Positions 33,211-45,975 of a stretch of 64,000 nucleotides of DNA are shown piece after piece. The position numbers were made by a program, and so were the translations under genes. The stretch covers positions 33,696,165-33,760,164 of the forward strand of contig CM070639.1 of NCBI GenBank assembly GCA_036346255.1, given 5' to 3'. Position 1 is the first letter of the stretch. The number at the start of each line of letters is the position of its first letter. The notes beneath the pieces are model-generated. The model did no database searches, was not told the origin of the DNA, and was given only the letters and a program-made list of their open reading frames with translations. The stretch is from Ampelocalamus luodianensis (Eukaryota > Streptophyta > Magnoliopsida > Poales > Poaceae).

Positions 33211-34243
33211 AAATTTTGTAGTAAGCACATGTTCCAACTCTGTGTCGTACTCGGCCTTGGATCTCTTCCGCTCCTATACGTGCGAGAGTCGATGCAGGAA
33301 TCCATCCTCCAAGATACGTTAACCCCTTTGCCTCACGTGCGACCCGGGTGATCCTTTTTTCCCAGGGTCGTAGATAGTATATCCTTCTCCCTGTCTGCTT
33401 GGAAGGAGCCTTCGGAACATGCGGAACTCAATTCTTGCTGCAAGAGGTCATCATGTTATTGTAGATATTATGAAGTTATGGACTTATTAACAACTAGGTA
33501 GTTCGAAGATATATTTACCACACGGTTGGCCACATCTCGATGCAGCCGGGTTTGTGAAAGAGATTTTGCGAAGACGTGGTGATGCCTCGCTCTTAACCGG
33601 GAGAGCGCTTATCCGTGATCTCGACAAATGGCCTTGTTTCGTTCTCGTCCTCCGCCGCCCATTGCGCGGTTTTACCCGCGTACCCAGCGGTGCCGAGTTT
33701 GTGGGGGTGAGTGTTCACTGTCTGGAGAGCCTTGTGCGTCGCACTTTCCTCAAGAAATTCAGCCGTCGTCTTCATTTGCACAAATGCGTCCCATATATCC
33801 CGCGACAAAAATTTATACGCTGTGAAGGGCGTTCGACCCGTATTCACATACTTCGTGACAAGCACGCTCTTGAAGGTCCTCCACGCCTTTCCGATTGAGA
33901 GCAACGCCTGGCGTTCCACGCGCGCCTGGTCTGCGGCTGGGAAAGTGAACGATTTTAAAACTTTGTCCCACAGCTCGTGTCTCCGATCATCCGACACAGT
34001 GTCCCAGCTCAGTGTGGTGATGGGGACCCGTTCCCTTCCAAGTATCCCGCAGATGGTCCGGAATCTCGCCGCTGCTTTGGGGGGACTCACAGGGATCCCA
34101 TTGGCATTGACCTCCGTGACGGTCATTAGGCCTGGAGGAATTTTTGATATTCCTCTGCCATCTCGCATACGTACTACTTTCCTCGGAGATCCAGACGCAT
34201 TCAGCGATGTCGATGATGGCGGCGAAGACGGTGCGGACGCCAT
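33211..34243 (-). pseudogene. TNP1 (Transposase_24, Ptta/En/Spm) gene, copy 2, C-terminally cut
   Basis: Starts at 34243 (MASAPSSPPSS) and is open for 216 codons to 33593. The Transposase_24-type core runs from about residue 75 to 200: SWDTVSDDRRHELWDKV, then RTFKSVLVTKYV, then FLSRDIWDAFV. The region down to 33211 contains the coiled-coil-like start (the complement of 2840-2960) but is out of frame, and the gene ends where gypsy sequence begins. The product of this family is thought to bind CACTA subterminal repeats. The N-terminal 216 residues could still be made, so residual DNA binding is conceivable. Confidence 0.8.
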
Positions 34244-34879
34244 GTCACTTACTTGCTATCTATATATGCACGAAGCAATATGCTTAAGCACTAACTGACC
34301 AGATTCAAGCAGATTTACTCAACTTAACCGAAAATGATGCACAAACGTAATATATAAAGAAGGATTGATGATAGTTTGTGCTCTCAGAAGGAGAGTTGCA
34401 AAAAAACAAGTATTTGCCATCTCAATCCTATTATTGTCTATACTCTTCATTAAATGAATATGATAGTATAAATTCAAACTATGAGCTCTAAACAATACTT
34501 TGCTTAACTGTCAAATGATCTCAATCATATTAGAAAATGATCTTAACTATCACATTCAATCTCGGTATAAGATAAAGTTCATCACAGAGCGAACGGAAGA
34601 ATCAGAATAACTAGCATTCAACCGAAAGTAAGAAATTAACAGTATATCAAATTGTGAGAGTAAGTAATACAATAGAGCTCAAGAATGAACTAACTATCAC
34701 ATTCAATCTCAGTATAAGACAAAGTTCATCACGAGCATGTCAACAAAGCCCACTGATCAATTTGCAATATCTTTAGTACTAGATTCAGTTCACACATTAT
34801 CAAAGACTATCAAAGTCAATATATCCACCGGGACAAATCGTAATATAGGAATACTCACAGAGAGGATGCCGCACAACAA

Positions 34880-35172
34880 CTCACGGTGCAAGGAGGAGGC
34901 TGGTGCAGGGTAGGAGGCCGACGCGGGGAGGAGGGAGGCGCGGGGAGGAGGCCGGTGCAGGCGAGGAGGCTAACACGGGGAGGAGGACGGCGCAGGGAGG
35001 AGGCCGCGCGTCGAGGTGGAGGCAGCGTCGTCGATGTCGGGGGCGGCGGCGTCGGGGCTTACGGCCGGGGAGGTGAACGGGCGAACCCTAGAGGAGGCGA
35101 CAGAGCGCGCGAGAGCCTAAGGGGCGCAAGAGAGGAAGTGACGAGTAAAGAGCAAAACCGTAGCGGTGCGCC
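34880..35172 (-). other. Untranslated leader region of TNP1, copy 2
   Basis: GC-rich strand-asymmetric block (G-rich on plus, C-rich on minus) between the TNP1 TATA box and the putative leader intron 34250-34870. It corresponds to 660-1015 in copy 1. It generates long open frames in several phases, which I regard as compositional. Confidence 0.5.
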
Positions 35173-35180
35173 TCTTTATA
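35173..35180 (-). promoter_or_regulatory. TATA box of TNP1, copy 2
   Basis: TATAAAGA on the minus strand, adjacent to the first palindrome of the internal array. Equivalent to 652-659 in copy 1. Confidence 0.6.
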
Positions 35181-35186
35181 AAAAGG

Positions 35187-35516
35187 CTATCACAGACGGT
35201 TCTATTAAAGAACCGTCTGTGATAAGATATCACAGACGGTTATATTAAAGAACCATCTGTGATATTACCATATCACAGACGGTTCTTTAATAGAGCTGTC
35301 TGTGATATCTTATCACAGACGGTTCTTTAATAGAGCCGTGCATGATGTGAGTATATCACGACGGTTCTCCTTATGAACCGCTGCGATATGGAGAATATCA
35401 CGACGGTTCAACATGGAGCCGTGCGTATAAGTTCAACACGGATGGTTGGTAATAGGAACCGTCCGTGATATATTCACATCACAAACGGTTGGTAATAAGA
35501 ACCGTCTGTGATATGC
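35187..35516. repeat. Internal TCACAGACGGTT array between divergent TATA boxes, copy 2
   Basis: Hairpin pairs of the terminal motif, the counterpart of 226-648 in copy 1 and somewhat shorter. It is bounded by the TNP1 TATA box on the left and the TNP2 TATA box on the right, so it separates the two promoters. Confidence 0.85.
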
Positions 35517-35522
35517 CACCCC

Positions 35523-35530
35523 TATAAATA
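35523..35530 (+). promoter_or_regulatory. TATA box of TNP2, copy 2
   Basis: TATAAATA on the plus strand directly after the internal array. The TNP2 start codon follows at 36069, and a leader intron in between is likely. Conserved in copy 1 at 209-216 on the other strand. Confidence 0.6.
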
Positions 35531-36068
35531 TCAAGACCCGAGCGGACCTCCACCTCTAGCGCCTCGATCTATTCTTTGGAATAGAGGGGCTTGAGAAGCT
35601 TTGCTCTATGTTGGCTGTAGGAGGCTTGCTTATTTTGCTTGCCTTGTTCTTGGTTGTGGGTTGCTCTAGCAACTTATGGCTATTTGGCTTGCATGCTTGC
35701 TTTGTGAGGCTTGGCTTTGGTGGTAGCTCTCGGTTTGGGTGTTGTGAATGAGTGTTTTGTTTCGGCAGTGGGTGTTTTGTGAGAGGGATAAGCTTATGGG
35801 GGAGGTGCATTTCGACTGTGGCTCTTCTCTTGCCCTATCCACTTAAGTCTCACATTGCCTTGTGGCCTGAAGGAGAAGGCCAGTGAGGAATCTCGCGGGA
35901 TGTTTGGAATTTTCGTTGTGAGCTCCGAGGGTAACGATCTGTAACTCTTTATATTTGCTCTAGGTTTATCTTTAATCAATTTTAATGTATTTGGTTAATA
36001 GGAGGAATAACGTATTTGTAGTTTATTAATATAATTTAACACTACTAATTGTTACGTGCGTAGCGTAG

Positions 36069-39000
36069 ATGGACCAAAACTGGATGTACGGTGCGAACCG
36101 TGTGAGTTAAGAGTACATTAATGGCGTGATTGCTTTTAAAAGAGCCGCAGAGCAGGATATGTTGAATAAGGGGATAGAATTTATGTACTGTCTATGCATT
36201 GATTGCGGTAATCTGAAGATTTTTAACAACCCGGCGCAGATCGTAGGGCACTTGATTTGAAGGGGTTTCAAAAAAGGGTATACATGTTGGACAAGTCACG
36301 GTGAAGAGCAGATTATACAGGAAGTTAATAATGACGACATCGCCAAGGAAGTTAATAATGATGACATCGCCGAGGAAGTCAACGATATGCGGATGTGGTG
36401 TGCTTTTGATGAGGATAGGTCAAACGATGACAACTGGATCGAGATGCTATGCGATCTGAAGAAACTACTGATGAGAGAGTTTTGTAAATTCGAGCGCTTA
36501 ATGAAGGACTGGAAACCTTTGTTCCCCGCCGCAAGCCGGAATACACAAGGTTGTCAACGGTACTTGAACCGCTGAAATTGAAGGCGAGCAATGGTTGGTC
36601 CGACAAGAGTTTCACGTCGTTGTTAGGTCTCCTAGCGGACATTTTTCCGGAGGAAACGTGTTGCCAAAGACCACCTACCAAGCCAAGAAGGTTCTTTGTC
36701 CATTGGGAATGGAAGTAGAAAGAATACATGCATGTCCGAACGATTGTATCCTATATCGTAAAGAGTATGCAGACTTGCATGTATGTCCCGTGTGCAAAGC
36801 ATCCCGATACAAGCGTAAGAATACTGCTAAGGTGAAGCAAGAACCTCCTACTAAGGTGTTGTGGTATCTGCTCGTGATCCCACGTTTGAAGCGTTTATTT
36901 GCGAACCGAAGGAGGCAAGATTGCTGCGTTGGCACTCTGAGGAGCGTAAGAAAGATGGAAAGCTAAGACACCTGCTGATTACGCGGTGGAGAAACTTGAT
37001 CGGACCTTCAAAGAGTTCGGTGCGGAACCGAGGAACATAAGGTTAGGGTTGAGTACAGATGGAATGAATCCTTTCGGTAACATGAGCAACCGACATAGCT
37101 TTGGCCCGTGAATCTATGTATGTACAACCTTCCTCCTTGGCTGTGTATGAAGGGGAAGTACATTTTGATGTCACTACTTATCCAAGGGCCGAAGCAACCT
37201 GGGAACGATATTGATGTGTACCTAGAACCATTACTGGATAATCTTGTGACACTGTGGAACAAAGGGGTACAAGTATGGGATGCGTACAAACGAGAGAACT
37301 TATCTTTACGCGCCATGTTGTTCTGCATTATCAATGATTTTCCTGCCCTTGGTAACATGTCGGGCTTCAGTACGAAAGGAGACAAAGCCTGTCCGCACTG
37401 CTTAGATGCTACGGAGAGTGTATGGCTGAACAAATCGCGCAAAACTGTGTATATGCGTCACCGTAGGTTCCTTCCCAGGAGTCACCCATACCGCAAGATG
37501 AAGAAACAATTCGACGGAAATAAGGTGGACAGTTCAGCTTCAAGGGCTTTTAGAGGGAAAGAGGTCTATGATATGGTTAAGGATATCGATGTTGTGCTTG
37601 GGAAGGGATGTAAATTAAAAACCCGTCAGAAGAACATCTGGAAGAAGCGGTCAATTTTTTGGGACTTGCCTTATTGGGAGCACTTAGAAGTTCGTCACTG
37701 CATCGACGTCATGCACGTGGAGAAGAATGTATGTGATAGCTTGATTGGTCTCTTACTGAACATTAGTGGCAAAACCAAGGATGGTGTTAACGCACGACGT
37801 GACTTGGTTGATATGAACATAAGGACCGAGTTAGCACCGAAAGAGACCGATAAAGGACGAACATACCTTCCACCAGCTTGCTACACTATGTCCAAGGCCG
37901 AGAGAAATGAATTGTGCCAAAGATTGCATGGTGTCAAAGTCCCGTCTGGTTACTCCGGTAACATTAAGAAACTTGTTTCTATACAAGATTTAAAATTAAT
38001 TGGTATGAAGTCTCATGATTGTCATGTGTTGATGACACAAATGCTTCCTGTTGCAATTAGGAGTATCTTGCCGAACAAGGTCCGAGTGGCAATCTTGAGG
38101 CTGTGTTATTTTTTCAACTCAATTGCTCAGAAGGTCATCGATCCCCAAGGACTAGATGCTCTACAGGCCGAGGTGGTGACGACTCTATGTCATCTTGAGA
38201 TGTATTTCCCTCCGTCATTTTTCGATATCATGGTCCATCTCAATGTTCATCTTGTGAAAGAGATAAAGATATGCGGTCTTGTGTTCCTACGTCATATGTA
38301 CCCGTTCAAGAGGTATATGGGAATTCTCAAGTCCTACGTACGGAATCGATCTCGACCGGAGGGCAGCATCATCGAAGGTTAAGCAACCAAAGAGGTCATT
38401 GAGTTCTGCGTCGACTAAACGGCTCAGGTGGAACCGATAGGTGTGCCTATATCTCGTCATGAGGGAAGGCTGGATGGTATCGGGACCATCGGAAGGAAAT
38501 CAATCACTCCCAATCTGGATACGTACGCTCAAGCCCATTTCACGGTCTTGCAACACATGACACAAGTGTCCCCGTACATCGACGAGCACAAAGACATGGT
38601 ACGCCAACAGAATCCAGACCGGTCGGAGGTTTGGATCATGAGAGAGCACAACCGTCGGTTCAATGAATGGTTAAAGGTGCGAATCACTGGGAGGTCATCA
38701 AGTGATGATACACTGCTATGGTTGGCAAAAGGGCCACAATTTACAATTATCACATGGCAAGGATACGACATAAATGGGTACACATCTTATATGGCAGCTC
38801 AGATAGGAAGAGCACGACCCGAGCAATGGTGTCCGTGATAGATGCATTCGATCGATGGGCTGAGGAGCTCGTACTATGGGCAAATAGAGGAGATATGGGA
38901 GCTCGACTACGCGCTTTTCAAGATCCCCTTATTTCGGTGCCGTTGGGTCCATCTCCCACAGGTGAAGGTCGACAAGTACGACGTCACTACCGTGGACCTT

Positions 39001-39270
39001 GATCGTGTCGGATACAAAGACGAACCATTCGTACTGGCTAACCAAGTTGTTCAAGTCTTCTATGTAACCGACCCGGCAAATAAGAAGCGCCACGTAGTTC
39101 TTCATGGAAAAAGAAGGATTATCAAAGTTGAGAATATAGTGGACGAGGAAGAATACAATCAATTTGACAAGTTACCTCCTTTCGGAGACGGCATCAGGCT
39201 CGAGGAAGAACCCAGTGAGGAAGCTAGCTATATGCGCGTCGATCATCATGAAGGGCTATATTTTAATTAA
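36069..39270 (+). pseudogene. TNP2 transposase of CACTA copy 2, decayed
   Basis: The catalytic transposase of En/Spm elements. The start MDQNWMYGANRV at 36069 is the typical transposase-associated domain, with Cys pairs near 36190. In-frame stops lie near 36109 and 36257, and there are frameshifts around 36575-36600 and 36960-37110. The long open part 37108-38382 (424 codons) is the Transposase_21/TNP2 core, with NMSGFSTKG, CPHCLD and ELRHCIDVMHVEKN-like clauses. Stops near 38380 and 38416 then separate it from the DUF4218-type part (38428-38838, EGRLDGIGTIGRKS) and the DUF4216-type end (38842-39270, EIWELDYALFKIPLFRCRW). It cannot give a full protein. Confidence 0.9.
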
Positions 39271-39543
39271 GAAATTACTCCATTGTAATTAATTTATTCC
39301 ATAACATCATGTGTTATGGACTTGTAATCTCTCGTACGTATATTTTGATGTCAACGTGGAATTGCAATCGCTCCTGTCCTTGTGGACCGTCCATCCTTGG
39401 ATCAACGGCCCAGATCTGTGGGAGCGTTCGTGAGAAAAATATGAAAATAGATTTAATTCCTGTTTGGGGTTATTTGGTGCATTAAAAATTCATTTAATTT
39501 GGAAAATAGTCCAGCTGCACCACCTTTCTAGAAACCTAAAAAA
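39271..39543. other. Region between TNP2 and the F-box pseudogene 3' end
   Basis: AT-rich. On the minus strand it would be the 3' untranslated part of the captured F-box gene. The clause with ttaaaaattcatttaat near 39480 resembles part of the gypsy LTR near 28215, so a small LTR-derived piece is possible. No gene. Confidence 0.35.
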
Positions 39544-39716
39544 CTAAAATTTTATGGCAAAATAGTCCAACACCTTTGCAAAGAAACTGGCATACTCATG
39601 CCTAATCCTGTAGTCGTCACTGCAGAAGACGACGTAGTCGTCCCACCCTTCCACATCGTAGCCGGTGCTCGTGTACCGGTGGCCATCCTCCGACAGCACC
39701 CACACCCGGCCCAGTG

Positions 39717-40631
39717 TGATGAGGACATCACTTCTTCGGATACACACAACAATCCTCCACTTGACATTCAAGGACCAATCACTAGAGCTCGCGCCCGACA
39801 ATTGAATTTACAGGTCAGCTCGTTCCTAAGTACTTCTTTTTGTTCATTTGAGAATCGATTGCTACCTAATGATTTAATTATGATTAGGAACCATGGAGAG
39901 GACCTGGAAGTACTTGGAGAAGGGCTACGAGGCGCACAAGTCCAGCAAGGGTGTTCAAATCATGTTGGAGGCCCAACTCAAGCCGACTTCGAATCCAATT
40001 CGGAGTCCAGGACCAGGCCGCACTAAAACAGACGCCCATATCGCATCCGGGCTCCGTTTTGGACGTTCCACATATGTATGGAAAGCTGAGAAGACGACCT
40101 TTCCAATGGCTCTGGTCCCATGTCAAAATTCCTTCTGAGTCAACGGGAACCGTCGAAACAAGTGGGCATTCAGAATCTGTCAGGGTGTTGCGTCACCGTC
40201 TTTTGGGCCGTTCGGCTTTGTATCGTGTTGGAGCCCATTAGGGCGCGTCCAGGGGTTTTGCACGCCCCTCAGTCCTCTATATCCAGCCGCCATCCCCACC
40301 ATTAGGTTTGGGTTTTGCTTAGATTAATTCTGTCTTGAACAGTTTCGCCGTTCATCGGTTTGTGAGACCCCAACTTTCGAGCGCTAAAACAATACATCTG
40401 CAATTCCGTTGTGTTCTTCCTTGTTCTTGCTTGTGTTCTTCGATTTGCAAAGCGAGATTAGCCTTCTTGGCGAGGTCAACCGGCTGCGCACGTTGATAAC
40501 CTGAGGAGACGTGGTGCTGCGATTGCGGGGTTCAGAACGTGTTGTTCGGAAGCCGAGTCGATTTGTGTCGCGCCTCCACCAAATCGAACATATCCAGAAC
40601 ATGTTGGAAGAACGGGACCCCGTTCCCATCA
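39717..40631 (+). repeat. 5' LTR of the CRM-like element
   Basis: 915 bp, TGATGAGG...CCCATCA. Matches 45976-46889. A TATA-like clause tcctctatatccagccg lies near 40273, ahead of the probable transcript start. Confidence 0.93.
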
Positions 40632-40633
40632 AA

Positions 40634-40646
40634 TGGTAATCAGAGC
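40634..40646 (+). other. Primer binding site of the CRM-like element
   Basis: TGGTAATCAGAGC, two bases after the LTR. One extra base compared with the tRNA-Met type TGGTATCAGAGC. Confidence 0.8.
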
Positions 40647-41892
40647 TTCAGGTGTTCCTTCAGGTTCGAGTTTACCCTACCCTTGTTGTTTTCGGTTCCA
40701 TCCTAGAGTCCAAGAAAAAGCCCTACAAAAAAATTGTAGTCATAGGTTGTTCCCTGTCCCAGATCTCGTTTAGCCTCTTGCACAATTTGATTTCTGAGTC
40801 CGTAGTGTTGAGTTTGTGTCCTTAGTCGAGTTGTGTTGCTGGTTTAGATCGTGTTTTATTTCGGGTTGTCTTGCTTCCGCTACCTCTCATACAAACTCTA
40901 GCCGTCAACGTTTGTTTCTCCCACCCCCACCCTCTGTTTTTGAGTCATCCATCGCGTCTCGTGATCACCCAGCACCATTCCCCATTGAGTCTCGTGATCA
41001 CCCAAAGCACCATCCCCACCTCTTCCCGAGCTTCAGTCCCCCAATTTCCACCAATTTTCTCCACCCGATTTCGTTTCGGCCTCCACAGCAACCATAACTC
41101 AGAGGCCCTCCTTCAAACAGTCGTAACTTTCGCATACGGACTCGAGATCAGACGATTTTTTTAAAAAATTGGGTGAAATTAAATTTTGCATCCGAAACTC
41201 CCCGAACTTTTCGGGTTTGGCGAATTTATTTTGCCCAAATTCGGCTTGGAAAGCGCAGTACTCGAGCTTTGAACTTTCATCACCGAATTTACAACACATT
41301 CATCTTTTTCTGTAGGTCACACCTTACATCAGATTGAGGTGAAACTTTGTGTGGTTCCTATTTCTGTGCTCCGCTTTGTGAAAAAAATAACAGAAAAAAA
41401 GAAAAAAAATTTCGGCACCTGGTTTTGCCTGAGAGCAAAGGCACCTGAGGAGAGCACTCCGTGCCTAAAAAAAAAGTGCACAGTTTTAGGTGACAGATAT
41501 TGATTTGTGTTGTCTTTACTTTACTATTCTGGTCTTGACTCCTTGTTCATCATATCATACCTGCTATAGGACACATTTAGACCAGCAACTAGGACCAGTG
41601 TTTTGGACATTTACTCAGCATTACTATTTGTTATTGATTTGTGTTCCACTAACATATTTGGCCTTCCAAGCTCCATATATCTACTTCCGGATAGCACAGC
41701 TTTTGACCCTTGCAATCGCCGGGTCACACTCTCCAGGTATCACGAACCAGCCACCGGTTGTACCACCTACGGTTTGCGATGGTAAGAACACTTGTAAGAG
41801 CTTGGTAAGCCACTTCCTTTGCGGGTTCCCACTGTCATCCTGTGTAGTTGATAGGGATAATCATTTTGTTTTCCCTGTGTTTCCACTAACCA

Positions 41893-42884
41893 TGGCAGGG
41901 GCCGAAGGGGACGCGACACCGGTCGACTTCAACGAGTGTGTTAGTCGCGGCCAGCTACAAGCTGCTCTCGACAAACAAAATGCTTCATTCACTGATCTCG
42001 GCGCGTGAATGGACACCATCGTCGCCGCCATTGCCCATTTGAACACCACCGAAGGCATTGAGTGGGTGGAGCGGCGGATGGCTGACCTCACTGGTCAGAT
42101 GGACACATTTTAGGCACGCCTGCCACTTGTCAATGACGGCCATCATCATGATGATGACACAGTGCATGATGCGGTTGGCAACAATGATCAGCGGGAGACA
42201 CAAGATGCGCGACTACGTCGGCGTCTTCAGCAAAACAGACATGGTATGGGAGAAAAAGAATTGCAGGGACGCAAGGAATCAGCGACGGCAAGCACCGGAC
42301 GACCCTCCTACACGCCGCGAACGACTACATCGACGGGACTGCCCAAGTCTTCTTCGAGTTTTTGTTCTCCTCCACCACCAGTGAACAAGATTGCTGCAGC
42401 GCCACCGAAACCACCTTCCACAACACGCCCTGCAGATTTTACAAAAAATTCTTTGCAGGCTCCAGCCAAGAGTTCTTCTTTCGTGGCTTCCATGGGCCGC
42501 TCCTCCGACATTCAGTGCCACCGCTGCCATGGACTTGGTCATGTGCAGAGGAATTGCCCTAGCCAACGGGCATACATCGCCACGGAAGATGGAGGCTACA
42601 TCAGCACTTCAGATGTCGAGGAGGATGATGACGTTGCTGCTGCCTCGGACGATAGTGGCGGTGGTCATGATGACCTGTTCCTTGGTGGGGCGTCCACAGC
42701 GACGCTACGGAGCATCATTGTGCAGCGAGTCCTCAGCACACAGGTACAACATCCTGATAAGCTTCAACGCCATAATTTGTTTCAAACTTTCTTTGCAATC
42801 AAGAACCGGCGCGCACGTGTCATCATTGATGGAGGAAGCTGCAACAACTTGGTGAGTTCTGATTTGGTCAAAAGCTTGGCTTGA
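41893..42884 (+). pseudogene. Gag of the CRM-like element, capsid core missing
   Basis: Starts MAGAEGDATPVD at 41893, with TGA near 42006 and TAG near 42112. After the Arg/Gln-rich LRRRLQQNRHGMG clause near 42240, the sequence passes straight to a Ser/Pro/Thr-rich segment and the CCHC knuckle CHRCHGLGHVQRNC near 42510-42555. The capsid core of about 250-300 residues expected between them is absent. The frame continues to 42884 through an acidic stretch and the DGGSCNN protease clause. Gag should form the particle; this version cannot. Confidence 0.82.
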
Positions 42885-45800
42885 CCACGCGACCGCATCC
42901 ACATCCATACCATATTCAGTGGTTAAATGACTCTGGAAAAGCTAAGGTAACACAAACATGCCGAGTCCATTTTTCCATTGGTGGTTATGCTGATCATGTT
43001 GCTTGTAATGTGGTTCCCATGCAAGCATGCTCTCTTTTATTGGGTCGACCTTGGGAATTTGATAATGATGCTTTACACCATGGTAGTAGTAACAAATACA
43101 CTTTTATGCATAAGGAAAGAAAGTTACTTTATCGCTTTGACCCACTGAGATTATAGAGGCCGACAGGGAGCGAGCTGCTGCTGCTAATGATCCAAAGGAA
43201 CATGATAAATCTGAACAACATTCTGTTATGCTTGCCACAAAATCAGACCTTGCTGAAATTGATGATATTAATGATACATGCTATGCTTTTGTGTGCAAAG
43301 ATGCTTTATTTTCTCTTGATAATATGCCTTGCACTTTGCCTGCTCCTGTCACTAACCTTTTGCAGGATTTTAGAGATGTTTTCCCTGATGAGATACCTCC
43401 AGACTTCCACCCATTCGAGGGATTGAGCACCGATTGACTTGATCCACGGAGCGAGTTTGCTAAACCGTGCGCGTCAGACCAATCCGACGAGACTAAGGAG
43501 ATTCAGCGACAAGTCCAAGACCTTTTGATTGTGGGTACGCACGTGAGAGCCTTAGTCCTTGTGTTGTTCTGTTCTTTTGGTACCCAAAAAGATGGTTCTT
43601 GGCGTATGTGTGTAGATTGTAGAGCCATTAACAACATTATCAGAAGGTATCGTCATCCTATTCCCAGGCTAGACGACATGCTTGATGAGTTGTGTGGTGC
43701 TATAATTTTCACAAAGATTGACTTGCGTAGTGGATACTACCAAATAAGAATGAAACTCGGCGATGAATGGAAAACTGCTTTTAAAACTAAGTTCGGCTTG
43801 TATGAGTGGTTAGTCATGCTTTTTGGTTTAACTAATGCAACTAGCACTTTCATGAGATTAATGAACGAGGTTTTACGTCCTTTCATTAGCAAATTTGTGG
43901 TCGTTTACTTTGATGATATCTTGATTTATAGCAAGTCCATGGGTGAACATTTGAATCACTGACGTGCTGTTTTTAATGCTTTGAGAGATGCACGTTTGTT
44001 TGGTAACCTTTAGAAGTGCACCTTTTGCATGGATCGAGTCTCTTTTCTTGGCTATGTTGTGACTCCACAGGGAATTGAGGTTGATAGAGCCAAGGTGGAG
44101 GCGATATGGAGTTGGCCCACGCCCATGACGGTCTCCCAAGTGCGGAGTTTTCTTGGCCTTGCAGGGTTTTATCGCCGCTTTGTCAAGGAATTCAGCACCA
44201 TTGCGACACCGTTGATTGAGTTGACAAAGAAGGGAGTCGTGTTTCATTGGGGGCCATCACAAGAGGAGTCCTTTAATCTTTTGAAGGACAACCTTACACA
44301 CTCACCATTGCTCCAACTTCGGATTTTGGTAAGACTTTTGAGTGGAATGTGATGCTAGCGGAATTGGTATTGGTGGTGTTTTGATGCAAGAAGGCAAACC
44401 TGTTGCCTACTTTAGTGAAAAATTGAATGGTCCTGCTCTTAATTATTCCACGTATGATAAAGAATTGTATGCTCTTGTTCGTTCTTTAGAGACGTGGCAA
44501 CACTATTTATGGCCTAAAGAATTTGTCATTCATTCTGATCATGAATCACTTAAGCATATTCGTAGTCAAACCAATTTGAATTGTAGACATGCTAAGTGGG
44601 TTGAATTTATTGAATCTTTTCCTTATGTCATTAAACACAAGAAAGGGAAGGATAATGTGATTGCTGATGCTTTGTCTCGACGCTATACCATGTTGTCTCA
44701 ACTTGATTGTCACATTTTTGGTCTTCAAACCATTAAAGGACAATATGCTTTAGATGCTGATTTTAAGGATGTGTTGTTGCATTGTAAAGAGGGACAAGCA
44801 TGGAATAAATTCGTGATCAATGATGGGTTCTTGTTTAGAGCTAACCGCCTATGCATTCCAGTTGAATCCGTTCGTCTTTTGTTGTTGCAGGAGGCGCATG
44901 GAGGCGGTTTGATGGGACATTTTGGTGCTAACAAGACGGAGAACGTTCTGGCCACACACTTCTTTTGGCCAAAAATGAGGCGAGATGTTGAGCGGTTTGT
45001 GGCTCGCTACACTACATGTCAAAAAGCTAAGTCTCGCTTGAATCCACATGGTTTGCATATGCCTCTTCCTGTTCCTTCTATTTCGTGGGCAGATATTTCT
45101 ATGGACTTTGTTTTAGGATTGCCCAGGACTAAGAGGGGGAGGGATAGCATTTTTGTTGTTGTGGATCATTTTTTCTAAGATGGCTCATTTTATACCATGT
45201 CATAAAACCGATGATGCTATTCATATTGCTGACCTCTTTTTCAAACAGATAGTTCGTTTGCATGGTATGCCTTCTACTATTGTTTCAGATCGTGATGCCA
45301 AGTTCTTGAGTCACTTTTGGTGTACTCTATGGAACAAGTTGGGTACAAAGTTGTTGTTCTCTACAACATGTCACCCACAAACTGATGGCCAAACCGAGGT
45401 GGTGAACCGCACATTGTCTACCATGTTGAGAGTTGTTTTGACAAATAATTTGAAGCTGTGGGAAGAGTGTTTGCCGCATGTTGAGTTCGCATATAATCGA
45501 GCGGAACACTCCACCACTAAGGTAAGTCCTTTTCAGGTAGTATATGGATTCAATCCCCGTGCCCCTCTTGATATTTTACCTTTGCCTACTAGTGAGAGAG
45601 TTCATAATGATGCTAAGGAGCATGCTGATTTTATTGTCAAAATGCATGAGACTACTAAGGCAAACATTGAAAAGATGAGTGAAAAATATAGGATTACTGG
45701 TAGTAAAGGTAGAAAGGAAGTTAAACTTGAACCGGGTGATTTTGTTTGGTTGCACTTGAGAAAGGATAGATTTCCTGAGTTACGAAAGTCAAAATTGATG

Positions 45801-45975
45801 CCTAGAGCTGCTGGTCCTTTTAAAATAGTTGAGAAGATAAATGATAATGCATATAAACTTGAGTTGCCTTCTGAGTTTGGGGTTAGTCCCACCTTTAACA
45901 TTTCAGATTAAAGCCATACTTGGGAGAAGAAGATGAGGCTGAGTTGAGGACAACTCCGCTTCAAGAGGGGGAGGA
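42790..45975 (+). pseudogene. Pol (protease, RT, RNase H, integrase) of the CRM-like element
   Basis: Order: protease IIDGGSCNNL near 42820; RT from about 43590 with CVDCRAINNI, the catalytic YFDDILIYS near 43908, and FLGYVVTPQG near 44046; RNase H with ECDASGIGIGG near 44343; integrase HHCC/zinc-type region near 44890-45030; and the core DFVLGLPRT to QTDGQTEVVN near 45090-45400. The C-terminal clause LEPGDFVWLHL lies near 45728. Stops or frameshifts occur at 42884, 43157, 43437, 43960, 44012, 44340 and 45176. A lost T at about 45908 turns DLKPY into a stop just before the LTR. Confidence 0.9.
45961..45975 (+). other. Polypurine tract of the CRM-like element
   Basis: The purine-rich run aagagggggagga abuts the 3' LTR at 45976: the standard plus-strand primer. 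Confidence 0.88.

Noticed and set aside
36387..36966. Separate small genes at 36387-36575 and 36595-36966
   Set aside because: Both are pieces of the decayed TNP2 N-terminal half, in successive frames.
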